DNA of 64,000 nt from Chaenocephalus aceratus (GCA_023974075.1 JAMFTG010000488.1:1-64000), one strand, 5' to 3'. Positions 52,601-63,265 are shown, counted from the stretch's first letter. Notes: generated from the letters alone by a model not told the origin. Translations and numbers: made by a program.

Positions 52601-55600
52601 ACATGAAGAAGAGGGGACACATGTTGATGTAGAAGAGACATGAAGAAGAGGGGACACATGTTGATGTAGAAGAGACAAGAAGAAGAGGGGACACATGTTG
52701 ATGTAGGAGAGACATGAAGAAGAGGGGACACATGATGATGTAGAAGAGACATGAAGAAGAGGGGACACATGATGATGTAGAAGAGACATGAAGAAGAGGG
52801 GACACATGATGATGTGGAAGAGACATGAAGAAGAGGGGACACATGTTGATGTAGAAGAGACATGAAGAAGAGGGGACACATGATGATGTAGAAGAGACAT
52901 GAAGAAGAGGGGACACATGATGATGTAGAAGAGACATGAAGAAGAGGGGACACATGATGATGTAGAAGAGACAAGAAGAAGAGGGGACACATGATGATGT
53001 AGAAGAGACATGAAGAAGAGGGGACACATGATGATGTAGAAGAGACATGAAGAAGAGGGGACACATGATGATGTAGAAGAGACAAGAAGAAGAGGGGACA
53101 CATGTTGATGTAGAAGAGACATGAAGAAGAGGGGACACATGTTGATGTAGAAGAGACATGAAGAAGAGGGGACACATGTTGATGTAGAAGAGACATGAAG
53201 AAGAGGGGACACGTGATGATGTAGAAGAGACAAGAAGAAGAGGGGACACATGTTGATGTAGAAGAGACATGAAGAAGAGGGGACACGTGTTGATGTAGAA
53301 GGGACACGTGTTGATGTAGAAGAGACATGAAGAAGAGGGGACACATGATGATGTAGAAGAGACAAGAAGAAGAGGGGACACATGTTGATGTAGAAGAGAC
53401 ATGAAGAAGAGGGACACGTGTTGATGTAGAAGGGACACGTGTTGATGTAGAAGAGACATGAAGAAGAGACGACACATGTTGATGTAGAAGAGACATGAAG
53501 AAGAGGGGACACATGTTGATGTAGAAGAGACATGAAGAAGAGGGGACACGTGTTGATGTAGAAGAGACATGAAGAAGAGGGGACACGTGTTGATGTAGAA
53601 GGGACACGTGTTGATGTAGAAGAGACATGAAGAAGAGGGGACACATGTTGATGTAGAAGAGACATGAAGAAGAGGGGACACATGTTGATGTAGAAGAGAC
53701 ATGAAGAAGAGGGGACACGTGATGATGTAGAAGAGACATGAAGAAGAGGGGACACGTGTTGATGTAGGAGAGACATGAAGAAGAGGGGACACGTGTTGAT
53801 GTAGAAGAGACATGAAGAAGAGGGGACACGTGTTGATGTAGGAGAGACATGAAGAAGAGGGGACACGTGTTGATGTAGAAGAGACATGAAGAAGAGGGGA
53901 CACGTGTTGATGTAGGAGAGACATGAAGAAGAGGGGACACGTGTTGATGTAGAAGAGACATGAAGAAGAGGGGACACGTGTTGATGTAGAAGAGACATGA
54001 AGAAGAGGGGACACGTGTTGATGTAGGAGAGACATGAAGAAGAGGGGACACGTGTTGATGTAGAAGAGACATGAAGAAGAGGGGACACGTGTTGATGTAG
54101 GAGAGACATGAAGAAGAGGGGACACGTGTTGATGTAGGAGAGACATGAAGAAGAGGGGACACGTGTTGATGTAGGAGAGACATGAAGAAGAGGGGACACG
54201 TGTTGATGTAGAAGAGACATGAGGAAGAGGGGACAACGTGTTGATGTAGAAGAGACATGAAGAAGGGGGACACGTGTTGATGTAGAAGAGACATGAAGAA
54301 GAGGGGACACGTGTTGATGTAGGAGAGACATGAAGAAGAGGGGACACGTGTTGATGTAGAAGAGACATGAAGAAGAGGGGACACGTGTTGATGTAGGAGA
54401 CATGAAGAAGAGGGACACGTGTTGATGTAGGAGAGACATGAAGAAGAGGGGACACGTGTTGATGTAGGAGAGACATGAAGAAGAGGGGACACGTGTTGAT
54501 GTAGAAGAGACATGAAGAAGAGGGGAGCACGTGTTGATGTAGAGAGACATGAAGAAGAGGGGACACGTGTTGATGTAGAAGAGACATGAAGAAGAGGGGA
54601 CACATGTTTGATGTAGAAGAGACATGGAAGAAGAGGGGACACGTGTTGATGTAGAAGAGACATGGAGAAGAGGGGACACGTGTTGATGTAGAAGAGACAT
54701 GAAGAAGAGGGGACACGTGTTGATGTAGGAGAGACATGAAGAAGAGGGGACACATGCTGAGTAGAAAGAGACATGAAGAAGAGGGGACACCATGATATGT
54801 AGAAGAGACATGAAGAAGAGGGGAACATGTGTTGATGTAGAAGAGACATGAAGAAGAGGGGACACGTGTTTGATGTAGAAGAGACATGAAGAAGAGGGGA
54901 CACGTGTTGAATGTAGAAGAAGACATGAGAAGAGGGGACACATGTTGATGTAGAAGAGACATGAAGAAGAGGGGAACACAGTTGGTAGATGTAGAAGAGA
55001 CATGAAAGAAGAGGGGACACAATGTTGATGTAGAAGAGACATGAAGAAGAGGGGACACATGTTTGATGAGTAGAAGAGACCATGAAGAAGAGGGGACACA
55101 TGTTGATGTAGAAAGAGAGACATGAAGAGAGGGGACAATGTTTGATGTAGAAGAGACATGAAGAAGAGGGGGACACATGTTGATGTAGAAGAGACATGAA
55201 GAAGAGGGGACACATGTTGATTGTAGAAGAGACATGAGAAGAGGGGACACATGTTGATGTAGAAGAGACATGAGAAGAGGGGACACATGGTTGATGTAGA
55301 AGAGACATGAAGAAGAGGGGACACATGTTGATGTAGGAGAGACATGAAGAAGAGGGGACACATGTTGATGTAGAAGAGACATGAAGAAGTGGATTTTGCA
55401 TAATAGGTGACCTTTCAGATCAAGTCTAAATGCGGCACGCAGCTCCATGTGTAACATCAACAGACAAATATGTGCATTTGATCTCTTCTTAGGTCTGATG
55501 AAACTAAAAGTAGAAACCCGCACATGAAGAGATAACATATTTCACTATCTCTAACTATCCTTGGTCACGAAGGAGAACAGCTGCAGTCTCTCTCACACGG

Positions 55601-58600
55601 TCAACCTTGAGCTGTCCAGGCCTCAGAAACGAATGAGATAACTGCGTCCACAAAGCGTGTTATCCAGCAACCACTCTCCTGGACACGTCTCCATGCCTTA
55701 ATGTCCCAAGAGCTCTTTTCTCATCCTTGCCTGTGCTGCAGCACCTCTTTTCACCCTCTGTCTGAAACCAGAGCCCAGTCCGCTCTGATTGGTTAGCTGG
55801 TCGGCTCTTATGTGATTGGTCAACCGCTTAGAGATGTCCCGCCCCTTAGCCTATCACGTACAATAGGGCTGGACGATATTGAAAAAAACCTGACATTGCG
55901 ATATTTTTTCCCCCTGCGATATATATTGCGAAAAATACAGGCATTTTGTCCGCAAGCCATACTTTCCTGAACTTTAATGAAAATACAATTGGTCTTTTTT
56001 AACGATATTAAACCGGATGAAGGAGTTTAGTCACGGACGTCTGGATCTCAAGTTCTCAGAGGCAACAAGCTGAGCTAGCTCGGTTATCCTGCTGTGACTG
56101 ATCAAGAATGCTTGTGATTGCTTTGCTGTGCATGCAGAGCCTGCATGTCACTCACTCGAGTACCTTTTTCCTTTTGTAGCAAGCAGCAAAATAATTGTAA
56201 CATGACGTGTTTGAGTTAATTTGCCTTCTATAAAATCACACACGTCCCGCGATGTGAATATCGTGCATAACGCGATTATCGTCACGACACGATATATCGT
56301 GCAGCCCTAAACGTGCAATGTGGTTGGAGTGCTAGCCAATAGAAGCGCGAGTGTGTGGGGAGAGAAACACCGGGATCGTAGCCTTGCAGACCGTTTACAT
56401 GCACTAAAACCTTTGGAACACACTACTGGAAAGGGAAAACCCCAAACGGCAGAATAGGGTCCCTTTAAGGTTATGAAAACCAAAAAGAACAAGAAGCTAA
56501 TGACCATATTCAAAGTGGATCATGTTCATGCAGCATGTCTTTCATATCCTGATGTGTTAAACTTACATGCACTGTTTCTGTTGAATGCGTTCCACTTGTG
56601 TTATTGTGAAGAACCAGAAGTGTTACCGGATGTTGTGAAGTGTTACGTGGGAGTTACGTTCTGCATGTGATATCCGAAGATGGCGGTGTGCTGAAATGAG
56701 AGGAAAGTGTGTCTTATAACCGAGTAACACATGTTCCCTCTCCTCTCCAGTACCTCTCCATCGCAGAGACCATGGAGGCCACGGACGTCCTGAACCCGGC
56801 TCTGAACTACGGCGTGGTGGTGGACTAGTGCTCAGCGGCTCCAGGTTCTTTGTGTACTACTGGCCCCCCCACACGGGAACCCCCACACGTTGCTGGACAT
56901 CCGACAGATGAAGGACCCGCGACCGCAAAACCTGTCGTCAAGAAAATCAACCCGGTGAGGAAACGGGAGCTCAGTGACGGCAATATGGCACTTACAATGT
57001 TTTGTTAAAGGCTACAATATGTGTTACCCTTTTTATGAAGTAAGGGCTGCAGATACAGTGTTATCCCACAGAATTTGATTCTGACAAATTGACCACCTGT
57101 TGAGGATTTGTGGGGTTTATTCTCCCAAAAATATAATTTACAATTTAGGCATTTAGCAGACGCCTTATTCCACAGCGACTTACAACGACCAGTTACAGGG
57201 ACATTCTCCCTGGAGTAACCGAGGGCTAAGTGCCTTACTCAAGGGCAAGTGGTGTTCAGGCAGGATTTGAAACTCGCAACCTTCCGATCATCAGCCCACC
57301 TCACTATCCATTAGACCAACCAAAATAAAATAATAATCATAATATTTTTTTTTTTTATGAGACCCATTTGTGGCGGACGATATTTAATTGTGGCGGCCCG
57401 CAACAAATAAATCAATGTATGGGAAACACTGATATATTCGTACATTGTACTGACTTTGTAGCACAGATCCTCCACCATAATCATTTAATATATATTTAAA
57501 TGATAACGAAATAATAATTAAAAATCATCATTCCCTAATATTGTGAAACATATCGTAATTACAAATTCAGTCAAAATCATCGCAACTCGTTGTTTTTTTC
57601 GGAAACTTGCAGCCCTAATCTGCATTTCATTATTATTAAGTAATACATATACAAATTTAATATTCAGTATGTTCTAATACTTTAAATCCGAAACTTAAAC
57701 CATAATAATATGTGCCATTTGTGCAGAAGTGAAACGGAGAGACATTCTTCAGACATTTTGTCAAACATCTCCTAAAAACCACAGGTTTTCTTCACTTGTT
57801 GTTGTTGTGTGACCTTTGTGTGACCTTCGTAAAGCCCCCCCCCCCCCCCCTTCTTGGTGCCAGCATGAGGATCGTTACTTATCATTGTCTGTCCCTTTGG
57901 CTCAGAGCCAGGGGAAATGAAGGGCAGAGTGTGTGACGGAGATAAGACGTGGCATTCATGGGAAATATCGAGCAGGGGAAAAAATAGAAGTTGAACAGGA
58001 TAAAAACAGATGAGCCCTCTGTGAGTTTCCCTCGTACGCTTAACCTCCTCGTCTGATCTGAAGTTGGGATAGTCCTGATTACCGTCTGCTAAGTCATTTC
58101 AGCAGAAAGCACCATTCAGTGCCTCGGCCTTTATCTCGGCACACAGATTAGAGACACTGGGTGTTTTGTTTTTCCAGGAGCGATAGCTAAGCATACGTGG
58201 CACTTTGAACCCTGGGACCAAATGTACCAACGTGTATATAGGAAAACTTTGTTTTTCTTGCATTGCTCTCTTTTATTTCATAGTTTGAGTTGTTCGACAC
58301 TCTGATCAGCTTTTTGTGAGAACATGGGCTTCAGCAAACCTGCTTTGTCACATACAGGCTCTTCTGGTATATACTGCAGCTCACACAAGCCAATCAGAGC
58401 AGCCGGGGCTTTTTTGGTAGGCGGGCTTTAAGAGACAGAAAACAAATCCTTTCGTGCAAAGTGACGATGACATGTCTCGTTGGCAGTTATGCATATTTCT
58501 CGTGATGCATGGACATTTAGTTTTGTTGTAGGAATTGTTTTGCATTATACTGTTTATGTGTGTGTGACTTTGATGCCTTCTTGTCTCGGTCCCCATTACA

Positions 58601-61600
58601 ACATATCTCTATGGTCTTATCTGGTTCAATACAGGTTAAATCAATGATTATCACCTGAACCTCCTCTAGAGCACCGTTGAGTGTTGTAACCAGATGTCTC
58701 TCAGAGGGGCGTGGGGAGGGGCTCCTTATCTTCATCTAAAGTAACAGACAGAGAATCAGCACTTTGGAAACAGGGCTGAAACAGAGGGGATTCTGGGTAT
58801 TGCTGCAATGATCTGTTCCGTGTTTCAGCCAATCAGAGACAGGCTCTGGATATATGATGGGGGACCTTTAAGCTGTGTCTCTCTAATTAGCTATCTTGTG
58901 AGGACACTTGTGAATGATGTGGTGTTGCCGTCTCTCTCAGGGATCTCCACCCTGGCCACCTCTCCCACTCGGGCCAGTGATTACCTCTACCCTCTGCTGA
59001 GCTTCGCTGCTGCTCACGTCCCGAGGAGCAAACACAAAGAGACGCCGCTCTACATCCTGTGCACCGCCGGCATGAGGCTGCTGCCGGACAGGTAACTCAC
59101 CTTTACTCTGCCGCTCACTGGAGGTATATTGCATTTAGGTAAATGATGGTTGATATTGATGAAAAAAACACTATCAGAAACAATGGCCCGACTGTTTTGG
59201 ACGTAATATGGTCGGTGTTTACATTAGCATCGCTAACACTCGAGCTAACCTGTACTGGAGAGCATGTGTGTGAAGAAGCAGGAAGTAGAAAGGAACTCAC
59301 CTTGTGGTATAACCGGCAAGAGAGAAAGCCTTTGAGCTCCAGACTGTTTCAGATCCTTGATAATCCATGATATGGCGTTTCATCACGGCAGCATTTAGTT
59401 TAGACGGTAGCTGCCGGGTCCCGCATAAGCTCAGACCCTCCTCTTTAAAGCTTTATCCCCGAATCAGCACTTTAGAAACAGGAAGTGAAATGGAGGGATA
59501 TGAGGCATAGCTAGAATGATCTGTTTGGTGTTTTGAGCAAAACACTTCATAGACATGTTTTAATATATTTGTATACATCTGAGAGCTATGCTGTTGCCTA
59601 CACACAGCATGATAGGTCCACTTTAAGCAACAAAATGGACTGAAGTCATATTGCCTTTTGACTGTTCCTCTGTGTGCAGCCAGCAGACGGCCATCTTGGA
59701 GGATCTGATCACTGACGTTCCTCTGGATTTCGAATTCCTGTTCTCCAGCTCTCATGCCGAGGTCATCTCTGGGAAACAAGAAGGCGAGCAGCTTGCTTAC
59801 TGGGTTTAGTTTTATTAACTCAATGAAGAGAGGGCAACCCTAAAACCATGTCTTTCTAACCACTTCCTGCCTGTCTTGTGTCCCTGCAGGAGTGTATGCG
59901 TGGATCGGGATAAACTTTGTGTTGGGCCGCTTCGATCACGCTGATGATGGTGAGTTTGAAGCTGCGAACAAGATTCAAGGCTTCCATTGTCACGTGTACA
60001 CGGTAGTGTTGTCACGATGCCAACATGTTGGTTTTGATACCAAGTCAAGAATTGGGATTCCGATTCTTTTTCCATACTTTTCTTAAAAAAAGGGAAACAG
60101 TCTTAAATGTAATTATTGTGCTTTATTTCACACCAGAACACAAACTTTTAAACAATGACAACAATAAATTAAATAAATGACTAGAATCTTTATTAATTAC
60201 AATTAAGCATCAAACTACTTTTTTGTTTTTCGCTTCTGGCGTCTTTTTTGTCAACAAGCCGTGGCGCAGCGGCATAACTCACATGCTGGCAGCTAGCGCG
60301 TGCACGAGAGAGGGGAGGGACTTAGCGCGTGCACGAGAGAGGGAGGGACTTAGTGCGTGCACGAGGGGAGGGACTTAGCGCGTGCACGAGAGAGGGGAGG
60401 GACTTAGCGCGTGCTTGAGAGGGGAGGGACTTAGCGCGTGCACGAGAGAGGGGAGGGACTTAGCGCGTGCACGAGAGAGGGGAGGGACTTAGCGCGTGCA
60501 CGAGAGAGGGGAGGGACTTAGAGCGTGCTTGAGAGGGAAGGGACTTAGCGCGTGCTTGAGAGGGAGGGACTTAGAGCGTGCACGAGAGAGGGGAGGGACT
60601 TAGCGCGTGCATGAGAGAGGGGAGGGACTTAGCGCGTGCTTGAGAGGGGAGGGACTTAAGCGTGCTTGAGAGGGAGGGACTTAGAGCGTGCACGAGAGGG
60701 GGAGGGACTTAGCGCGTGCATGAGAGAGGGGAGGGACTTAGCGTGTGCTTGAGAGGGGAGGGACTTAGAGCGTGCTTGAGAGGGGAGGGACTTAGAGCGT
60801 GCTTGAGAGGGGGGGACTTAGCGCGTGCTTGAGAGGGGAGGGACTTAGCGCGTGCTTGGAGGGGAGGGACTTAGCGCGTGCTTGAGAGGGTGGAGGGACT
60901 TAGAGCGTGCACAAGAGAGGGGAGGGACTTAGAGCGTGCTTGAGAGGGGAGGGACTTAGCACGTGCTTGAGAGGGAGGGACTTAGAGCGTGCACGAGAGA
61001 GGGAGGGACTTAGCGCGTGCATGAGAGGGGAGGGACTTAGCGCGTGCTTGAGAGGGGAGGGACTTAGAGCGTGCTTGAGAGGGAGGGACTTAGAGCGTGC
61101 ACGAGAGAGGAGAGGGACTTAGCGCGTGCATGAGAGGGGAGGGACTTAGCGCGTGCTTGAGAGGGCAGGGAGACTTAGAGCGTGCTTGAGAGGGAGGGAC
61201 TTAGAGCGTGCTTGAGAGGGAGGGACTTAGAGCGTGCACGAGAGAGGGGAGGGACTTAGCGCGTGCATGAGAGAGGGGAGGGACTTAGCGCGTGCTTGAG
61301 AGGGGAGGGACTTAGAGCGTGCTTGAAGAGGGAGGGACTTAGAGCGTGCACGAGAGAGGAGAGGGGACTTAGCGCGTGCATGAGAGAGGGAGGGACTTAG
61401 CGCGTGCTTGAGAGGGCAGGGACTTAGAGCGTGCTTGAGAGGGGAGGGACTTAGAGCGTGCTTGAGAGGGGAGGGACTTAGCGCGTGCACGAGAGAGAGG
61501 GAGGGACTTAGCGCGTGCACGAGAGAGGGGAGGGACTTAGCGCGTGCACGAGAGAGGGAGGGACTTAGAGCGTGCTTGAGAGGAGAGGGACTAGCGCGTG

Positions 61601-63198
61601 CACGAGAGAGGGGGAGGGACTTAGAGCGTGCTTTGAGAGGGGAGGGACTTAGCGCGTGCACCGAGAGAGGGGAGGGACTAGCGCGTGCACGAGAGAGGGG
61701 AGGGACTTGGCGCGTGCACGCGAGAGGGGAGGGACTGCAGGCACGGCTGCAGTGCAGGAGGGAGTGGAAGCAGAGCGCTTTCTTAAAGTACCGATACTAA
61801 TGAAACGGAGGAATCGTAACATTTTTAACGCAGGGTATCGCGGGGTACCTTTCAAGTATCGGTACACCGTGCAACACTAGTGCATAGCTACAGTGTAGAT
61901 ATGTCAATGAAAATCTTAGGTCACAGGCTCCTCCAACAGTGCAACACAATAACACAATAACACAGATACAATAGTGCAAGTAAATACAAATAAAAATAAG
62001 GTAGAAATAGTGACAGGACCATCTCTTGTTTGACTTTGTTTCTATACACAGATTGAATGTATATGTGTGTATGTATGTATGTTGATGTACGTGGGTATTG
62101 TATATGTGTGTGTGTGTTTAAGTTTATACGTGAGTACATGATGGTAGATATTTGTAATTTCAAACAAACCCCTGTGTATTTTTCCGTTTTTCTTTTATTT
62201 CTAATTTTTTCCCAGAATCAGATGATGACATGAGATCTGCTTCCGGTTTCTCAGAGGAAGCCACAGTGGAGGTGACGACAGGCTCTCAGAACCAGCAGCC
62301 AATCAGCAGGCGGCGCACAGTGGGCATCATGGATATGGGCGGGGGCTTCACTGCAGATCGCCTACGAGGTGCGAGCGCCATCACCTTCAGCTCTCCACAG
62401 AAGTAAGATCTGTTTCTGGAGGCGGGTTCACGATAAGACAAGAAATAAAAAGAAAGTAGAACATACACATGTTGAATTAACAAATGAACAATAACAACAA
62501 TTAAATATAAAGCGGAGTTATAACGGCTGCTGATTGTGTTTAAATAAATGTTGGCTTAATCTGTGCACCTAATTAGTCATTTTTGTCCGTTCAACTTAAT
62601 TCATTAATTAAAAATACCCATCGCAGAGGCAAACTGTCACAAAACATTTGTTTTCACATAGATGTTACTATAAATAGTTGTCACCGCAATAAACCGTATT
62701 TTATTTATTTCATTTCATATTCTGTTCTTGAACATATCATATTCTATTTACATGGATATAGACTTCTTGCACTATTTGTATCTTGTATTTTATTATATAT
62801 GTTGCATCGTTGGAGTCAGGTCAGAAGAATGTCTGTTTTTAAATCCAGGCTGAAGACTTTTCTTTTTGCCGCTGCTTTCACTTTTATAAAGCACTTTGAA
62901 TTGCCTTGTGTTGAAAGGTGCTCTATAAATAAACTTGCCTTGCAATGAAATGGAGTTGGTCACCCCTGCATTAGATGTTAGGAACAGATGGACGGCAACA
63001 TACAGGTATTGACAATGTTGTGTGTGTCCAGGAGGAGGCGGGGAAGAGTGTGTTGGCGGAGTTTAACCTGGGCTGTGACGTGGAGCACACGCAGCACGTC
63101 TACAGAGTCTACGTCACCACCTTCCTGGGCTTCGGAGGAAACATGGCCCGACAGCGCTACGAGGAGCAGCTGGTCAACAACACCTTCACCAAGAACAG
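49615..63198 (+). CDS. entpd7: Ectonucleoside triphosphate diphosphohydrolase 7 (partial, right edge)
   Basis: GDA1/CD39-family apyrase that hydrolyses nucleoside tri- and diphosphates in endomembrane compartments. Coding starts MRITFSCLPASWR across the 49619/50948 splice; a membrane helix (LLLLLFITSTLLLG) follows. Then come NYGVVVDCGSSGSR (ACR1, broken here), HKETPLYILCTAGMRLLP (ACR2), EVISGKQEGVYAWIGINFVLG (ACR3, in two exons), RRRTVGIMDMGGG-LQIAYEV (ACR4) and EFNLGCDVEHTQHVYRVYVT. ENTPD7 is favoured over ENTPD4 by RRRTVGI, SLQIAYEV, YVTTFLGFGGN and the neighbours. Exon 4 and the end of exon 8 carry indels; exons 5, 6, 7 and 9 are clean. The C-terminal part lies past the window. Confidence 0.9.
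49620..50947 (+). other. entpd7 intron 2
   Basis: Contains a fish repeat tail (GATGTACTTTATTGATCCC at 49849) and the dispersed repeat at 50055-50735. Acceptor CCCCCAG. Confidence 0.7.
50055..50735 (+). repeat. Dispersed repeat, copy 2, with a nested retroelement tail
   Basis: Inverted copy of 42430-42960. Between GTTGGGTTTGACGTC and GACATCTGAACAGG lies an extra segment (about 50287-50455) starting CAATCCAACTTTATTTATAT, the reverse complement of a LINE/SINE 3' tail. The other copy lacks it, so it is a later insertion with a short GACGTC/GACATC duplication. Confidence 0.7.
50948..51132 (+). CDS. entpd7: entpd7 exon 3 (signal anchor)
   Basis: Encodes ITFSCLPASWRCSV, a basic pair and a 15-residue hydrophobic helix, then TYQRQLWG. 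The 3' limit is uncertain: donors GTCAAC at 51125 and GTGGGT at 51133 are both possible, and neither gives the right phase for exon 4 without one indel. Confidence 0.7.
51430..55388. repeat. 37-bp satellite-like array, about 107 copies
   Basis: The unit reads ATGAAGAAGAGGGGACACAT followed by GTTGATGTAGAAGAGAC. Common variants are CACATG/CACGTG, TTGATG/ATGATG, AGAAGAG/AGGAGAG and AGACATG/AGACAAG. Because 37 is not a multiple of three and the unit has no stop on the minus strand, all three minus frames stay open for over 1300 codons. These are not genes. Confidence 0.97.
55685..56471. mobile_element. MITE-like element, second copy, with nested hAT
   Basis: Homologous to 23553-23835 on both sides of a nested insertion (55864-56310). 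It ends with GGGTCCCTTTAAGG. It lacks the 57-bp array of the other copy. Confidence 0.75.
55864..56310. mobile_element. Nested hAT-like MITE
   Basis: Termini TAGGGCTGGACGATAT and ATATATCGTGCAGCCCTAA are inverted. Direct flanks ACGTACAA (55856-55863) and ACGTGCAA (56311-56318) form an 8-bp duplication. The empty target is seen in the sister copy near 23718-23735 (CACGTACAATGTG). Confidence 0.88.
56751..56954 (+). CDS. entpd7: entpd7 exon 4 (ACR1 exon, multiple indels)
   Basis: Reads YLSIAETMEATDVLNPALNYGVVVD, then an apparent TAG at 56826-56828. Here the family has DCGSSGSR; allowing one inserted and two missing bases restores it. Further single-base changes are needed near 56876 (HTGNPHTLLDIRQMKD), 56916, 56930 and at the donor (AACCCG|GTGAGG lacks one G for phase). 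About seven indels in 204 bp. Confidence 0.8.
57140..57330 (-). mobile_element. SINE fragment, minus strand
   Basis: GCATTTAGCAGACGCC and CCACAGCGACTTACAA are the reverse complement of the fish SINE/LINE tail (TTGTAAGTCGCTGTGG). A box-B-like GATTTGAAACTCGCAACC follows. Confidence 0.7.
58655..58760 (-). repeat. Inverted partner of 51150-51255
   Basis: CCTCTAGAGC, CCAGATGTCTCTCAGAGGGG, CGTGGGGAGGGGCTCC and TAAAGTAACAGACAGAGAA match 51150-51255 reversed. The pair flanks entpd7 exon 4. Confidence 0.8.
58941..59091 (+). CDS. entpd7: entpd7 exon 5
   Basis: GISTLATSPTRASDYLYPLL, then SFAAAHVPRSKHKETPLYIL and CTAGMRLLPD (ACR2). Donor GACAG|GTAACT, phase 2. Clean frame. Confidence 0.92.
59092..59679 (+). 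other. entpd7 intron 5
   Basis: Mostly the inverted MITE copy at 59130-59630. Confidence 0.85.
59130..59630 (-). mobile_element. MITE-like element, copy 2, inverted and truncated
   Basis: Matches 16297-16760 in reverse orientation (CATGATATGGCGTTTCATCA, GCAGCTGCCGGGTCCCGCA-type, GGTGTTTTGAGCAAAACACT). It ends GCATGATAGGTCCACTTTAAG, the same terminus as copy 1. Confidence 0.8.
59680..59783 (+). CDS. entpd7: entpd7 exon 6
   Basis: SQQTAILEDLITDVPLDF, then EFLFSSSHAEVISGKQEG. Ends AAG|GCGAGC: a GC rather than GT donor, phase 1. Confidence 0.9.
59784..59889 (+). other. entpd7 intron 6, GC-AG type
   Basis: A 106-bp intron with donor GCGAGC and acceptor CCCTGCAG. The phase is fully consistent on both sides. 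Confidence 0.8.
59890..59949 (+). CDS. entpd7: entpd7 exon 7
   Basis: 60-bp exon: GVYAWIGINFVLGRFDHADD (rest of ACR3). Donor G|GTGAGT. Clean. Confidence 0.92.
60004..61879. mobile_element. hAT-like element that hosts a minisatellite
   Basis: The left end TAGTGTTGTCACGATGCC matches the reverse complement of the right end (GGTACACCGTGCAACACTA). Inner parts (GATACC, AAAGTACCGATACTAATG) are of the same kind. Flanks GTACACGG and GTGCATAG agree at only 5 of 8, so the target duplication is weak. Confidence 0.6.
60294..61736. repeat. 27-30-bp minisatellite, about 50 copies
   Basis: Units TTAGCGCGTGCACGAGAGAG plus GGGAGGGAC, or TTAGAGCGTGCTTGAGAGGG plus GAGGGAC. CpG- and G-rich, with mixed lengths and sub-variants (GCACGAGAGAG / GCTTGAGAG / GCATGAGAG). 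RARERG- or ALSPSP-type open frames are artefacts. Confidence 0.95.
62216..62402 (+). CDS. entpd7: entpd7 exon 8 (ACR4 exon)
   Basis: An acidic linker (ESDDDMRSASGFSEEATVE), then RRRTVGIMDMGGG; one extra T at about 62347 shifts LQIAYEV. A further shift is needed for AITFSSPQ before the donor AA|GTAAGA. Confidence 0.82.
62403..63031 (+). other. entpd7 intron 8
   Basis: AT-rich; contains GAAGACTTTTCTTTTTGCC and GGTGCTCTATAAATAAACTTG near 62850-62940, a LINE 3' end like that at 19500-20150. Acceptor TGTGTCCAG. Confidence 0.8.
63032..63198 (+). CDS. entpd7: entpd7 exon 9 (last seen)
   Basis: EEAGKSVLAEFNLGCDVEHT, QHVYRVYVTTFLGFGGN, MARQRYEEQLVNNTFTKN. Donor AACAG|GTACAG, phase 2. Clean frame with an N-N-T sequon. 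Confidence 0.92.
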
Positions 63199-63227
63199 GT
63201 ACAGACAGACAGACAGACAGACAGACA

Positions 63228-63265
<38 letters not shown>

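Larger units (their letters stand above)
51133..56750 (+). other. entpd7 intron 3 (satellite-bearing)
   Basis: Holds a repeat end also found reversed at 58655-58760, the 37-bp array (51430-55388) and the MITE with nested hAT insertion (55685-56471). Acceptor CTCTCCAG. Confidence 0.8.
56955..58940 (+). other. entpd7 intron 4
   Basis: Contains an inverted SINE/LINE-type tail at 57140-57330, a 17-C run at 57836-57850 and the repeat end at 58655-58760. No gene. Confidence 0.75.
59950..62215 (+). other. entpd7 intron 7
   Basis: Dominated by the hAT-like element with the 28-bp array (60004-61879); the rest is AT-rich with TATGTATG near 62070. Acceptor TTTCCCAG. Confidence 0.85.

Noticed and set aside
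51430..55388. CRISPR-like array of regularly spaced repeats
   Set aside because: Units are head-to-tail with no unique spacers, and the context is a vertebrate intron.
51374..55538. Three minus-strand frames of 1329-1375 codons
   Set aside because: They are translations of a 37-bp tandem unit with no minus-strand stop; the 37-residue period and equal openness of all three frames show no coding selection.
60907..61800. Arg/Glu-rich and Ser/Pro-rich repeat frames
   Set aside because: Translations of the 27-30-bp minisatellite inside a transposon remnant.
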